From Oscillospiraceae bacterium (GTDB lineage: Bacteria; Bacillota; Clostridia; Oscillospirales; Ruminococcaceae), in NCBI GenBank assembly GCA_900768245.1, contig CAAGCE010000113.1, positions 1 through 20,627 on the forward strand: DNA of 20,627 nucleotides. Direction: 5' to 3'. How positions within the stretch are numbered: position 1 is the first letter of the stretch; each line of letters opens with the position of its first letter. Shown in pieces: positions 7,756-16,124 of this stretch. The position numbers and the translations under genes are program-made. Under the pieces are notes generated by a model that searched no databases, was not told where the DNA came from, and saw only the letters and a program-made list of their open reading frames with translations.

Positions 7756-8160
7756 TCACTCCTTGTTAAAATATTCATCAAATACTTTTTCAGCAGCTTC
7801 CAAGCTTGGTGCCGCTGCATTTTCTTCCGCAATATCAACGAGCCTTGACCCAGGCTGACCGTGCTTCCCATAATGGTGTATAGCCGCTTTTTCGGCATTG
7901 CGGACGCCCTTGTGGTCTTTTCCCATAGGATAAACTTCAACGGTGTGCATATCCACTCGTTTTGCGCCGACCGAATCTCTCATTTCGCCCCTTGAGCGTT
8001 TTGTTTTAACGCATTTGTCAATAGCTTTTTTCCATTCGTTAATATAAACGTCTGCTTCAGCGTTTAAAATATCCTCGCAAAACTGATCATTCACCAAATC
8101 GCCCGTTTTTTTCAAGTATTGGATCATTTCGTCCATTCCGCTAAATTTACAACTTGCCAT
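7756..8160 (-). CDS. Tail completion / HK97 gp10-like protein
   Basis: The protein has 134 residues from the ATG at 8158-8160, MASCKFSGMDEMIQYLKKTG. The opening pattern (a short beta strand, then G-M-D-x-M/L and a helix) and the size match the HK97 gp10-like family found in the head-tail joining cluster between connector genes and tail tube. It includes a basic central part with HHYGKHGQPGSRLVD. The start is chosen because the preceding gene stops at TAATG overlapping this ATG and a GGTGG ribosome site is present; a longer version starting at 8178 is less likely. The role, tail completion or joining, is inferred from family and position. Confidence 0.72.
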   Translation of the reverse strand: MASCKFSGMDEMIQYLKKTGDLVNDQFCEDILNAEADVYINEWKKAIDKCVKTKRSRGEMRDSVGAKRVDMHTVEVYPMGKDHKGVRNAEKAAIHHYGKHGQPGSRLVDIAEENAAAPSLEAAEKVFDEYFNKE

Positions 8161-8483
8161 TAAAATTCCACCGTCCAAGCGTAATGAGTAAACCCCGTGT
8201 CGTCCTCATAAATTATTGTTGCATCTCCGTATGAAATTTCATTATTTTCAAAAATGCCCTCAATAACGTCAGGCACGGAACTGTATTCGCTCTTTGTGTA
8301 AAAATCGACCGCCACCATATAGGAGTATTCGGCAGTTCCGCCGTCTGCTCTCAATGAGTTTTTGCCGACTTCACCCCAAACAACATAGTTATCTGCGACT
8401 TTCGCAGCCTTCCTATGATAAACGCTGACACGGTGCTTTTTTAAGCCGTTTACAAGAAAACTCTTAAATTCACTAAGCGTCAT
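8160..8483 (-). CDS. Probable tail terminator protein
   Basis: This 107-residue protein begins MTLSEFKSFLVNGLKKH and shows alternating strands and helices as in small tail terminator proteins (lambda gpU / SPP1 gp17 type) that cap the finished tail tube and join it to the head. I recognise it mainly from size and position, third in the connector series before the tail tube gene. It overlaps the upstream gene by 11 bases and the downstream ATG by one base, and has a GAGGTG ribosome site. Other connector roles are possible. Confidence 0.58.
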   Translation of the reverse strand: MTLSEFKSFLVNGLKKHRVSVYHRKAAKVADNYVVWGEVGKNSLRADGGTAEYSYMVAVDFYTKSEYSSVPDVIEGIFENNEISYGDATIIYEDDTGFTHYAWTVEF

Positions 8484-8847
8484 TTCCGTTCACCTCGTAT
8501 TCGTCACCGCTTTCAATAGCGGATAGCGAAAGCTGCATAGTAAATGGTTTTGTATCCGTCCGCCTCTGAACCTGCTCGATGCGGTATTGTGTTTTGCCGT
8601 CCGATAAAACAGCTACATCAAGCACATTAAGAGCGTGACACTCAGGAATAAGTATCATTTTTGCAAGCCGTATCTGGTGCTGCATTGCCTCATAGTATCT
8701 TGTCATTCCGACCGTGCGGCATTTAAAGCGGCATGACCTTATAAGCACAAGCTTTTCAACAGGTGTGTCGCCCTCGTCGGCGGCATTTTTAACGGAATAA
8801 AGCTTAACGATGCCGTCATTAAATTCAAGATGATTTACTTTGTTCAT
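8473..8847 (-). CDS. Probable head closure / head-tail adaptor protein
   Basis: The 124-residue product begins MNKVNHLEFNDGIVKLYSVK and is largely beta-stranded, with the ending FTMQLSLSAIESGDEYEV. Position directly after the gp6-like connector and its size fit head-tail adaptors of the SPP1 gp16 class, which plug the connector after packaging. A GGAGG ribosome site lies about 9 bases before the ATG. It overlaps the end of the upstream gene by 23 bases and the start of the next by 11, so the set is probably co-translated. Sequence alone does not settle the exact role. Confidence 0.58.
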   Translation of the reverse strand: MNKVNHLEFNDGIVKLYSVKNAADEGDTPVEKLVLIRSCRFKCRTVGMTRYYEAMQHQIRLAKMILIPECHALNVLDVAVLSDGKTQYRIEQVQRRTDTKPFTMQLSLSAIESGDEYEVNGNDA

Positions 8848-9136
8848 CGTCCGTTTCCTCCGCCTTTACCTGGCAATAAAGCCTGAGCGTTGTCAGTTCG
8901 CTTGCAAAGTTGACCTTAAAATCCTCAAATGAGTTGTTGAAAATATAGCGGCAGCAGTCTAAAAAGATCTGATTGAAAAATCCGTCATAAACGCTAAAGT
9001 CGATTTTGGCACCCGCATAAGCATTAAGAATGTTTTCCGCACGTTCCATTATTCCCTTTATTTTTTTGTCGGTTTCTTCATCTTCCCAAGTTATGTTAAG
9101 ATAATTTTTCACATCTTCAAGAGCAATTGCCGCCAT
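8825..9136 (-). CDS. Head-tail connector, gp6-like (DNA packaging adaptor)
   Basis: The protein has 103 residues from the ATG at 9134-9136 (MAAIALEDVKNYLNITWEDE). The phrase D-V-K-N-Y-L-N-I-x-W-x-D-E-E-x-D is the recognisable opening of gp6-like head-tail connectors, which form a ring below the portal. I prefer this ATG to the one at 9151 because GAGG lies 9 bases before it, while the upper ATG has no ribosome site; the upper ATG does overlap the stop of the small upstream frame (ATGA), so it remains possible. It opens the connector cluster. Confidence 0.8.
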   Translation of the reverse strand: MAAIALEDVKNYLNITWEDEETDKKIKGIMERAENILNAYAGAKIDFSVYDGFFNQIFLDCCRYIFNNSFEDFKVNFASELTTLRLYCQVKAEETDDEQSKSS

Positions 9137-9147
9137 TTTTTTACGCC

Positions 9148-9306
9148 TCATTTCTTTATAGCTTCGATTATTTCCGCTTTCGTTGACCTGCTTGTGATGC
9201 CGTCCGCACCGACGGATGCAGCAACAGCCAAAAGTTCATTTTTGGTCATAGCCGCAAGCTCATCATCGGTATAAACGGCAGCGGACTGTTCACTTGCAGG
9301 ATTTAT
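9148..9306 (-). CDS. Small HeH/SAP-like domain frame lacking an ordinary start
   Basis: Directly after the capsid gene, a 52-codon frame encodes a peptide whose second half (MTKNELLAVAASVGADG, then STKAEIIEAI) is the helix-extension-helix pattern of HeH/SAP/LEM-like domains, often found in small phage proteins after the capsid gene. The frame contains no ATG, GTG or TTG before the internal ATG at 9247-9249, which would remove the first helix. Candidate explanations are an ATA start at 9304-9306, overlapping the capsid stop (ATAA), or a -1 frameshift on the GGGGG at 9312-9308 that would join the domain to the capsid protein (about 462 residues). The domain is likely real; how it is translated is open. 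Confidence 0.6.
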   Translation of the reverse strand: MNPASEQSAAVYTDDELAAMTKNELLAVAASVGADGITSRSTKAEIIEAIKK

Positions 9307-10535
9307 TCCCCCGCAGCAGCCTTTGTTGTTACTTCGCCCTCAACAGTTGTTGCAACTGTGTTTTTAACTTCGACCTCGATAACAGCAGGTGCAAGCTCTG
9401 AAATATCGAGGAGCTTGAAAGCGTTATCGTCGGAGGCCTTGCCGTAAGCTGTAAGCTTCATTATGTAGGTTCTGAGATCTTCAACAAACTTATAACTGTC
9501 GTCATAGTCAAGCTTGCCGTTTTTTCCTGCGCCGACGCAAGCAAGATATTCCTTTGCAAGGCCAATGACAGCTTCGCCGCTGTTAAGCGCCACGGACTGG
9601 ATAACTGTTGTAGGATAAGGCAGTACGTTGTTGCGGTAAGTGCCGTCCGTGCCTCTTATAGTGGTCGCAGGCATTATCTTTTCACAGTAATCAAATGGAT
9701 TTACAATGAGGATAACGTTCTCAATTTTTCTCGGCTCTCCAAGGTCGTCCTTTGCCATCATAGCAAGCAGCTTGCCGTATGCAACAGCGTCAAGGCTTGT
9801 CACCTTTACAGCTGTTTTCTTCGGCTGCTTGTTTGCAACAACGCTTGCGGTCGCCGAAATATCTCTTGTCATACCGATAGGCTTCTTGTCGCCGTCGCCG
9901 TCTACAACGGCGGTTTCAAAGGTTACGGAGATTACTTCTGTGAGGATCTCACGCACATAAGCGTCTACCCACTCAGGGCCATAGTCAAGCAGGTCCTTTG
10001 GCACATAAATAAAAGCAGTAAGCTTTAAGAGAGTGCTGTCAACAACTTCAATCGCGCCGCTGACCTCTCCGGCAATAGCAGATGTAAGTTCGCCCCATAC
10101 ACCAAGCTGCTTGCCCTTTTTATTCCTGATAATGCGGACAACTGCGCTTGTGTCCTTCATGTCGATGAGATCAAGCAGCGGGTGTGACTTCTTAACATTT
10201 CCGACAACATCATCGATAATTGTTATCGGGAATGCGTCTGTAATGCCCGTGATAGCCATTTTCGGGTTTTCTGCCTTTCCGGCTGCGATCATCTTTTCGT
10301 AATAAGCTCTTTCCTTGCTTGTGAGCTGTCTGATACCGCGTCCCGCAAGGATAGCGGAGTCAATAACGCTCATTGACTCTGTAGCCTGTGCAGCTATTTC
10401 TTCCGCCGCAAAGTCGCAAAAATCAGTCATAGCCTCTTTCATTGCGGTTTCATCATTGTTTTTGATAGCCGCAGAAAGCTTTGTCGCCATTTCAGCTTTT
10501 CTCTTGTTGATTTTGTCCATGTTGATAGGTGGCAT
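9303..10535 (-). CDS. Major capsid protein, HK97 family
   Basis: This 410-residue protein builds the icosahedral shell. Residues about 1-95 are charged and helical, like the delta/scaffold region removed by the protease; the shell domain follows, with stretches such as ITGITDAFPITIIDDVV, VYVPKDLLD-like (IYVPKDLLDYGPEWVD) and the late VVDGDGDKKPIGM, typical of HK97-fold capsids. The ATG has AGGAGAG about 9 bases upstream. It follows the protease gene by 16 bases, the standard HK97 order. The C-terminal tail is Val/Thr/Ala-rich (VEVKNTVATTVEGEVTTKAAAGE region) and ends at a run of five G that could allow a -1 shift into the HeH-like frame. Confidence 0.93.
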   Translation of the reverse strand: MPPINMDKINKRKAEMATKLSAAIKNNDETAMKEAMTDFCDFAAEEIAAQATESMSVIDSAILAGRGIRQLTSKERAYYEKMIAAGKAENPKMAITGITDAFPITIIDDVVGNVKKSHPLLDLIDMKDTSAVVRIIRNKKGKQLGVWGELTSAIAGEVSGAIEVVDSTLLKLTAFIYVPKDLLDYGPEWVDAYVREILTEVISVTFETAVVDGDGDKKPIGMTRDISATASVVANKQPKKTAVKVTSLDAVAYGKLLAMMAKDDLGEPRKIENVILIVNPFDYCEKIMPATTIRGTDGTYRNNVLPYPTTVIQSVALNSGEAVIGLAKEYLACVGAGKNGKLDYDDSYKFVEDLRTYIMKLTAYGKASDDNAFKLLDISELAPAVIEVEVKNTVATTVEGEVTTKAAAGE

Positions 10536-10551
10536 TGTTTTTCTCTCCTTT

Positions 10552-11385
10552 TCAGTTCAAATTAAAAAGATTTTTTATAAAGTCGTCAGCATTTTTCTGA
10601 AATACCGCCGCTTTTTCCTGTTCGATCTCCTCCGCAGATTTCTGCATCGGTTCATTTTTTGGTTCTGCGGGCTGCTCCGCTTTTGGTTCAGTTATCTGAC
10701 CTGCTCCGCGAATAGCGGCAGCCTTTACCGCCGCAAGTCTTTCCGAAAACATTTTGCAGTTACCGATGTTGACATCGCTCATATTTGCGTCACCGTCGGT
10801 ATTACTGTACTTGTCAGCAAAACCGTAAGCAATACATTCAGCCGCCGTAAGATAACTTTCATTATCCATAAGCTTGATAAGAGCCTTTTCGTCAAGTTTG
10901 TCACCGCACTTTGACAAATAAGCCTGCCTTGCAGCTGCATTAAGCTTGTCAAGCTGGTCTGCTGCCTGTCTGAGCTTTGCTGAGTTGCCGTCAATGCTCG
11001 TCCAAGCATTGTGTATCATCATTACAGCGTTGCGGCTCATTATGACCTCGTCGCCCGCCATAGCAATAACACTCGCTATGCTGCAGGCCGACCCATCAAT
11101 GTACACAGTCTTATGTGCGGGGTGTCTTTTGAGCATAGCATAAATGCCGTTGCCCTCATAACAAGAGCCGCCCAGACTGTTGATGTAAATGTCGATCTGC
11201 TTAGCATTGGGATAAGCATTAAGCTGTTCCGCAAAATATTCCGCACTTGTTTCACTTTTTACCTGTTCCCAGGCTTCCCAGTCCCAATAATCACCCATTA
11301 CCTCAGAGTAAATATAAAGCTGCAAGGTATCAGGGCTTGTTGCAAGCTGCTTAAACTCATACCATGGTCTTTTCTGATCAGGCAT
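10552..11385 (-). CDS. Head maturation protease, ClpP-like
   Basis: This is a serine protease of the phage ClpP-related type that trims the capsid protein during head maturation. Counting from the GTG at 11394, the region INSLGGSCYEGNGIYAML (71-88) is the substrate groove; DGSACSIAS (100-108) aligns with the ClpP nucleophile region, so Ser105 is the likely catalytic serine; MMIHNAW gives His128; and the acidic third residue is probably in the DNESYLTAAEC stretch. A long acidic and Lys/Glu-rich C-terminal tail (about 220-280) follows, as often seen where the protease carries a scaffold-like tail. I prefer the ATG at 11383-11385 because its ribosome site AAAGGA has proper spacing; GTG at 11394 lies too close. 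It overlaps the end of the portal gene. Confidence 0.88.
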   Translation of the reverse strand: MPDQKRPWYEFKQLATSPDTLQLYIYSEVMGDYWDWEAWEQVKSETSAEYFAEQLNAYPNAKQIDIYINSLGGSCYEGNGIYAMLKRHPAHKTVYIDGSACSIASVIAMAGDEVIMSRNAVMMIHNAWTSIDGNSAKLRQAADQLDKLNAAARQAYLSKCGDKLDEKALIKLMDNESYLTAAECIAYGFADKYSNTDGDANMSDVNIGNCKMFSERLAAVKAAAIRGAGQITEPKAEQPAEPKNEPMQKSAEEIEQEKAAVFQKNADDFIKNLFNLN

Positions 11386-12568
11386 TGTTATCACCGTCCT
11401 TTATATCCTTGTTTTCTATTTCCCCGCCGCCATTATCAAGCGGCGCAAGATTTTTAGTTTTATAAAAGCGACTGCCTTCCGCCGTTCCCGTCGGCTGCAA
11501 GCCTATTCTCGGTCTGAGCTCGTCAACATTTGCAAGTCCGTCGCCGATAAGCTTGTCCGCCTTGTCCGCAACGTCAAACATATCAACGTGCTTAATGCAG
11601 CTGCAGTCCGCCTCAATGCAGCAGCCGTTGACTATCTCATCATCGGTAAATTCCTTTGATGTAAATTCCTCGCCGATAAGGTTAAGCAGCGGGTCAATGC
11701 ATACGGTAAGCATATAGTTTATAGCGTCGTCAATCCCCGACACTTCCCCGCGAATAAGCTGCGGCGGCATTTTATAAAGCTGCGCCGCCCTGCTCAGAGC
11801 TTCGTCGATAATGCCTTTGATGTCGGATATTTCGTTGGACGCCTTTTTGCTTGCGTCCGCCGAAAGATTTGTGTACTTCATTCCGTCAAACATCGGCAGC
11901 ACCGCATTTTTCAGCTTAAAAAATTTTTCAAAGCGCTTGTTTATCACTTCGTCGTATTTTTCTTCAAAATCAGGAGCTGCCATTGCTCTTGCGGATATGT
12001 CAAGTACGCCTTTCTGACCGCCGCTGCAAATGTATTTTTGATAAGCTTCTTCAAAAAGCCCCGCGTATTTGAGGTTTATCGTGTTGAGCATTACCGCAAG
12101 ATTTTGATTTGAGTATTTCAAGTAAAAAACTTCGCTTGACCGATAATTTTTATAAAAACTAAAGGTCCCACGGCTTATATTTGTAAAAATACTTTCTGCG
12201 ACGGCGTAATCTTCTTTTAAAAAGCTGTCTGCAATGATTTTTTGGTTGTTGAGCGGCACAATAAGCACTTCATTTTGTGTCAATAGCTTAAAAATGACCT
12301 CTTTCCAAAACTCCGTTGAGGACTGATTTTTATTCGGACGGTAATTAAGGGAGATCCATTCATATCCGCGCGTCTCCTTGCCGTCATAGATCGTCTTAAA
12401 CTCACATTTGCTGATGATATTTGCGACCTGCTCAGCAACAACAAACATCGCATAAAGCGATATTTCAGCCGCCGTCTGGTTTGTGTCAAAAGCGTAAGCC
12501 GACGCGTCGCCCGCTATTTTTATCGTCTGATTTGGCAGCAGCCGCCTAAAAAGATCTGCAAACCCCAT
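11378..12568 (-). CDS. Portal protein, HK97 family
   Basis: The 396-residue product starts MGFADLFRRLLPNQ and shows phage portal features: the early region with VVAEQVANIISKCEFKTI, the WISLNYRPNKNQSSTEFWKE stretch, and the late helical segment AAQLYKMPPQLIRGEVSG typical of HK97 portals (the x-x-PP-x-L-I/L-G motif). Twelve copies form the channel at one vertex through which DNA enters and leaves. A GTGAGGTGAGATAA ribosome region precedes the ATG. The gene stops just inside the protease gene. Length is normal. It is separated from terminase by the methyltransferase, which is not part of the usual head module. Confidence 0.92.
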   Translation of the reverse strand: MGFADLFRRLLPNQTIKIAGDASAYAFDTNQTAAEISLYAMFVVAEQVANIISKCEFKTIYDGKETRGYEWISLNYRPNKNQSSTEFWKEVIFKLLTQNEVLIVPLNNQKIIADSFLKEDYAVAESIFTNISRGTFSFYKNYRSSEVFYLKYSNQNLAVMLNTINLKYAGLFEEAYQKYICSGGQKGVLDISARAMAAPDFEEKYDEVINKRFEKFFKLKNAVLPMFDGMKYTNLSADASKKASNEISDIKGIIDEALSRAAQLYKMPPQLIRGEVSGIDDAINYMLTVCIDPLLNLIGEEFTSKEFTDDEIVNGCCIEADCSCIKHVDMFDVADKADKLIGDGLANVDELRPRIGLQPTGTAEGSRFYKTKNLAPLDNGGGEIENKDIKDGDNNA

Positions 12569-12583
12569 TTATCTCACCTCACT

Positions 12584-14107
12584 TTACAGTTCGATTTGAC
12601 CGCTTAAAAGTTCCGGCAACAATGCATCTCTGTATTCTGCAAGTAATATATTTTCTCTATTATTGCATTCTGCAATATGTTGCTTCCATAGCACAAATGC
12701 GATCTTAAATAATTCCGGCAAATGCTCGGGATCGTTTGCCTTTAATACAAATTCGCCTTTATTTTTAGTGAAAGTAATATAATCACTTTTTACCGGCTTT
12801 TCTCCCGAAAGTTTTTCCATAAGAATATCGCTGCTATCGTCAATTTTCATATCCTGCTTAATTGATGCAATGTCAAAGCCTAAAGACTTGGCAAGCGTTT
12901 CATTTATTACCAGTTTGCAAGAATTTTTTTCTTTAGCAACTGTATTAAGCTCTCTAATTATATCTGCATAAGGCCTGTGCTTTGGCTCTCTGTATTCAAA
13001 AGCAATATAATTCGATAATCTTAAGCTATAGCCTTTTTCTTTGATTTCTGCTTTTGTTGCCGTTGCCGAAAATTCCGATTTGTTCCGCTTGTTGATTATT
13101 GCAGAAATAATCGAGTTTATATTTTCGGAAGAATACGCCTTTATGACTTTTTGATAAGTTCGCCCTGTGTGTGCCGAGCCTCCAAACTGTCCGTTTTGCA
13201 GCCTTATTTTCTCTGTGTATGTATTCCTTGCGTCAACAAACGCAACCGTTGCCGTTTGTCTGCTCCTCTTCATTGAAAATAAGCACGTTCCAATACCGGT
13301 GCTCTCAAACATACCGTCAGGATTTTGTACAATGCTATCAACAAGATTTTCTTCAATAAGATTTTCCTGTATCTCTTTTTCTGCATTCGTATTACTTTCA
13401 AGTACTGTGTTCGGAAGTATCAACACTGCACTTTCAGCTGCCTGAACAGTCGCAAGAATAAACGCATAGTTTGCGTTGCTTGCCGGCGGTACTCCGCATT
13501 TGTATCGCTTATTAAGTGCCGCAAATACAGGCGGCTCCCATTTAATATTATAAGGCGGATTTGAGATGCAACAATCCGCAGAGATTTCAACGGGCGTTGC
13601 AATTTCCATAATGCTTGAATACGCTTCACCGCTTATTACTTCATACGCCTTAAATTGTTCCTCGCTTAATACATTTCCATTAATCACGATTGCATTAATA
13701 TTTCTGATTGCGAGATTAAAAAGCAAAAATGGGATCACATTTTCATCAAGTTCCTGGCAAATAAATTTGAGTTTTGAATTTATAGTCCAAGCCTGAATGG
13801 TAAGAGCGCCAGACCCCGCGCACATATCATACACCGTTTTTGCTTTGTGTACCTCCGCTACCATACAAGCTAATGTTGCAAGGCTTTTAGGCGTGTAGTC
13901 CTGTTTCTTTTCTTTCCTATCTGCAAGATAGTATTGAAAAATCATTTGCAGCCAATCAATTGATAAATCTTTTACCAATTCACAAAATTTCGCATATATT
14001 TCAAAGTCGTTTTTCATAACGCAGGACATTATTTTTTGATTAAGATCTTCAATTTTGTCCGCCTCAAATAGCTTTGAAACCTGTGTTACCAATTCTTTGA
14101 GTTCCAT
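12584..14107 (-). CDS. Adenine-specific N6 DNA methyltransferase, HsdM-like
   Basis: This 507-residue protein is a class I SAM-dependent DNA methyltransferase of the type I M-subunit kind. A helical N-terminus and YTPKSLA (71-77) precede motif I VYDMCAGSGAL (92-102), which binds AdoMet, and motif IV ISNPPYNIKW (NPPY at 183-186), the catalytic motif for adenine N6. The last 18 residues, AEYRDALLPELLSGQIEL, resemble the ending of type I specificity (HsdS) subunits, so part of a recognition module may be fused here. No restriction or full specificity subunit is nearby, so I infer a solitary methylase that protects phage DNA. The gene lies exactly between terminase and portal, with a ribosome site TGAGGT. 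Sampled lines have about 27-38% GC against about 43-52% in neighbouring genes, suggesting later acquisition. Confidence 0.88.
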   Translation of the reverse strand: MELKELVTQVSKLFEADKIEDLNQKIMSCVMKNDFEIYAKFCELVKDLSIDWLQMIFQYYLADRKEKKQDYTPKSLATLACMVAEVHKAKTVYDMCAGSGALTIQAWTINSKLKFICQELDENVIPFLLFNLAIRNINAIVINGNVLSEEQFKAYEVISGEAYSSIMEIATPVEISADCCISNPPYNIKWEPPVFAALNKRYKCGVPPASNANYAFILATVQAAESAVLILPNTVLESNTNAEKEIQENLIEENLVDSIVQNPDGMFESTGIGTCLFSMKRSRQTATVAFVDARNTYTEKIRLQNGQFGGSAHTGRTYQKVIKAYSSENINSIISAIINKRNKSEFSATATKAEIKEKGYSLRLSNYIAFEYREPKHRPYADIIRELNTVAKEKNSCKLVINETLAKSLGFDIASIKQDMKIDDSSDILMEKLSGEKPVKSDYITFTKNKGEFVLKANDPEHLPELFKIAFVLWKQHIAECNNRENILLAEYRDALLPELLSGQIEL

Positions 14108-14115
14108 ATTTTACC

Positions 14116-15780
14116 TCAATATCCCCAAACATCATATTTACCCGCATAAAAGTCCGACGAAACCGCCGTCGGCTCGTCCAGTACGTCCGAAACGATGTAC
14201 GCCTGAATAAAAGCTTTGAACGGGTCGGTCTTTCTGGCGTTTGGTTCGATTTTTCCGTATATCGTATTTACACCAACTTTTTCTTCCTTGCTGTTCTGCG
14301 TCGCCCATCGCATTAACGGGTTGTCGCCCCAGATATACCGTTGATTTACGAAATCGCTCGTTACCGACGGGATAACTTTCATTTCGTCGGACGGTCTTAT
14401 CAGCTTTATATTGCAGTCGGTTTCTTTATCGGGACTAAAAAAATTTTCCCTCAAAGCCTTTGACAAAAGCGTGTAGCGGTAAAAGTCAATTCCGATTTTT
14501 AAGATCTGACTGTTTCGCTTTGCCGCCTCGTTCATTACCCAGAGCACCGGAGTTTCCGGCGGTATTTCCTTATCGTCAATGATCGTGCAAAGTCCTTTTG
14601 CCTCCCACTCTGCGATAGGTGCTTTGATTTTCTTGAAATCCCTGCCTTGCTTGCATATCCATGTATGCGTTATCCAGTAGTAAAATCCGTCAACCTTGTA
14701 AAGCAGACCTGCTCCTAAAAAGTCGTCGGTTTTCATGTAGTCAAAGCCCGCAACGCAGCAGTGCCCGAATAATAAAGCCTCGTCAATAGGTCTGTCTGTC
14801 GCCTGAATGTTTTCCCAAGCCGTAACTTGCCCCTCCATAATTTTTGGCGGTCGGTTCATTCGCTTGGTCGCAAAGTCGCTGTAGGTAATAGGGTCGTCCA
14901 GATAGTCACCGTATTCAAGCTTTAATTCGTGCAGCAGTTCTGGCTTGTATTGCAGCGACGGGTTCGCTTTGTACCATTTCGCAGCATCGTCAATTTCAAG
15001 GTCGCTATCCAGTTCGCACAAAAACGGCAAAGTACCGTTATCGTCCTTTTCGTGCCGCAATATTGCCCGCCATTTTTCAAGGGATTTATCGAATACAAGT
15101 CCGCGAACGTTGCCGTTTGTCGTGATGATAGTTCGCCTCGGGTGCTGCTTCTTGCCAAGACCCGTTACAGCAACACCGATAAGCTTTGTATCTTCATAAG
15201 CGTGATACTCGTCAAAGTCTACCTTACCGGGGCGGCCGCCGTCCTTGCTCTTAAAAGCGGACGTGCGGAAACGAAAGCGGGAGTTTGTTTTTACATTGAC
15301 GATCTCCTCTTTCGTCCAATGGAAGTGATGTAGCATTTTTTGCTTGTTATTTTCCAAAACGTCATACACGTCCTGCCAACTCGCCTTTGCCTGATCTTCC
15401 GACATAGCAAAAATATCGATGTCATAATTTTGCACGCCGTTAATTCCCGTAAGCAGCGCAAAGTCCTCAAAAGCAAGATAGCCGTTTTTACCCGCTCCAC
15501 GTCCAACATAAATTACAAGTATCGGAAAACGCAAATTTCCGTCCTTGTCGTATGTGCAGTTATGTAAAGCAAAAACGCAAATCTCCCAAGGATATAAATC
15601 ATAAGGAAAATACTTCTGCAAGCTCAGATATTTTTCAAGCTGCTCATTGTCAACGTAAATTGGTTCGGTTTCAAAAGCGTCCTCGATAAAATCGCAGAAT
15701 AAAAACTGCTCATTGCAGACGGGCCACTTTCCCGAACGCACCTGCTCTATGTAGTCCGTTATGTATTTGCAGTTTATCAA
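14116..15780 (-). CDS. terL: Terminase large subunit
   Basis: This 554-residue motor cuts concatemeric DNA and pumps it into the prohead. VGRGAGKN (92-99) is Walker A; VDFDEYH (187-193) is Walker B, with the catalytic Glu next to Asp190; KWYKANPSL (268-276) is a motif seen in this terminase family; and VAGFDYMKTDDF (343-354) opens the RNase H-like nuclease with Asp347. The start is TTG at 15778-15780, overlapping the TGA of the small subunit (TTGA), with GAGGA close upstream; coupling to the small subunit is likely. The gene stops 8 bases before the methyltransferase ATG. Length and domain order are normal. Confidence 0.94.
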   Translation of the reverse strand: MINCKYITDYIEQVRSGKWPVCNEQFLFCDFIEDAFETEPIYVDNEQLEKYLSLQKYFPYDLYPWEICVFALHNCTYDKDGNLRFPILVIYVGRGAGKNGYLAFEDFALLTGINGVQNYDIDIFAMSEDQAKASWQDVYDVLENNKQKMLHHFHWTKEEIVNVKTNSRFRFRTSAFKSKDGGRPGKVDFDEYHAYEDTKLIGVAVTGLGKKQHPRRTIITTNGNVRGLVFDKSLEKWRAILRHEKDDNGTLPFLCELDSDLEIDDAAKWYKANPSLQYKPELLHELKLEYGDYLDDPITYSDFATKRMNRPPKIMEGQVTAWENIQATDRPIDEALLFGHCCVAGFDYMKTDDFLGAGLLYKVDGFYYWITHTWICKQGRDFKKIKAPIAEWEAKGLCTIIDDKEIPPETPVLWVMNEAAKRNSQILKIGIDFYRYTLLSKALRENFFSPDKETDCNIKLIRPSDEMKVIPSVTSDFVNQRYIWGDNPLMRWATQNSKEEKVGVNTIYGKIEPNARKTDPFKAFIQAYIVSDVLDEPTAVSSDFYAGKYDVWGY

Positions 15781-16103
15781 AGTTCCTCATCGTCCTCGTT
15801 GACTACCTTGTCCGTCGTGAGCTGCAGCTCCTTCAAAATGCTGAGCATTTGGCGGCTCACTCCCTGCAGCTCCTTAACGCTCGGATTGTTTTTCTCAATC
15901 GGAACGCCGACGGAAGAAAAATCTTTGTAGGTCACGCCGCGTTTTTTAATATCCGCCTTTAATTTTTTGGCTATCTCAAAAAAATCAACGTACTGATCTA
16001 TGAGATTTTCATAATGGGGCATGTCCGCACCTTTTGCTTTGAGTTGTTTCAAGAGCGACGCCCGTATGTCTTTTGCTGTTACGCTCTTTTTTCGCTCCGC
16101 CAT
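15777..16103 (-). CDS. terS: Terminase small subunit, P27-like
   Basis: The 108-residue product begins MAERKKSVTAKDIRASLLKQ and continues with helical segments (YENLIDQYVDFFEIAKKLKADIKKRG, split here for reading) and an acidic end. The pattern, with a conserved L-I-x-x-Y-x-x-F and the stretch NNPSVKEL, is characteristic of the P27 family of small terminase subunits, which recognise the packaging site and control the large subunit. AAAGGGGT lies upstream of the ATG. It overlaps the large subunit gene by 4 bases. The length is typical. Confidence 0.86.
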   Translation of the reverse strand: MAERKKSVTAKDIRASLLKQLKAKGADMPHYENLIDQYVDFFEIAKKLKADIKKRGVTYKDFSSVGVPIEKNNPSVKELQGVSRQMLSILKELQLTTDKVVNEDDEEL

Positions 16104-16124
16104 ATTGCAGCACCCCTTTCAAGT

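Noticed and set aside
7749..7940. N-terminal extension of the major tail protein
   Set aside because: It overlaps the upstream completion gene, has no ribosome site and no likeness to tail tube proteins; the ATG at 7746-7748 has a good site.
10315..10914. Plus-strand open frame of 199 codons
   Set aside because: It lies antisense across the capsid and protease genes, which are firmly identified, and has no ribosome site or recognisable domain.
12584..14107. Complete type I restriction-modification system
   Set aside because: Only the modification protein is present; no R subunit and no full S subunit lie on either side.
12568..14118. TGAGGT at both borders of the methyltransferase as an insertion target duplication
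   Set aside because: The six bases are simply ribosome-site sequence, expected before any gene, so they give no evidence of a transposition event.
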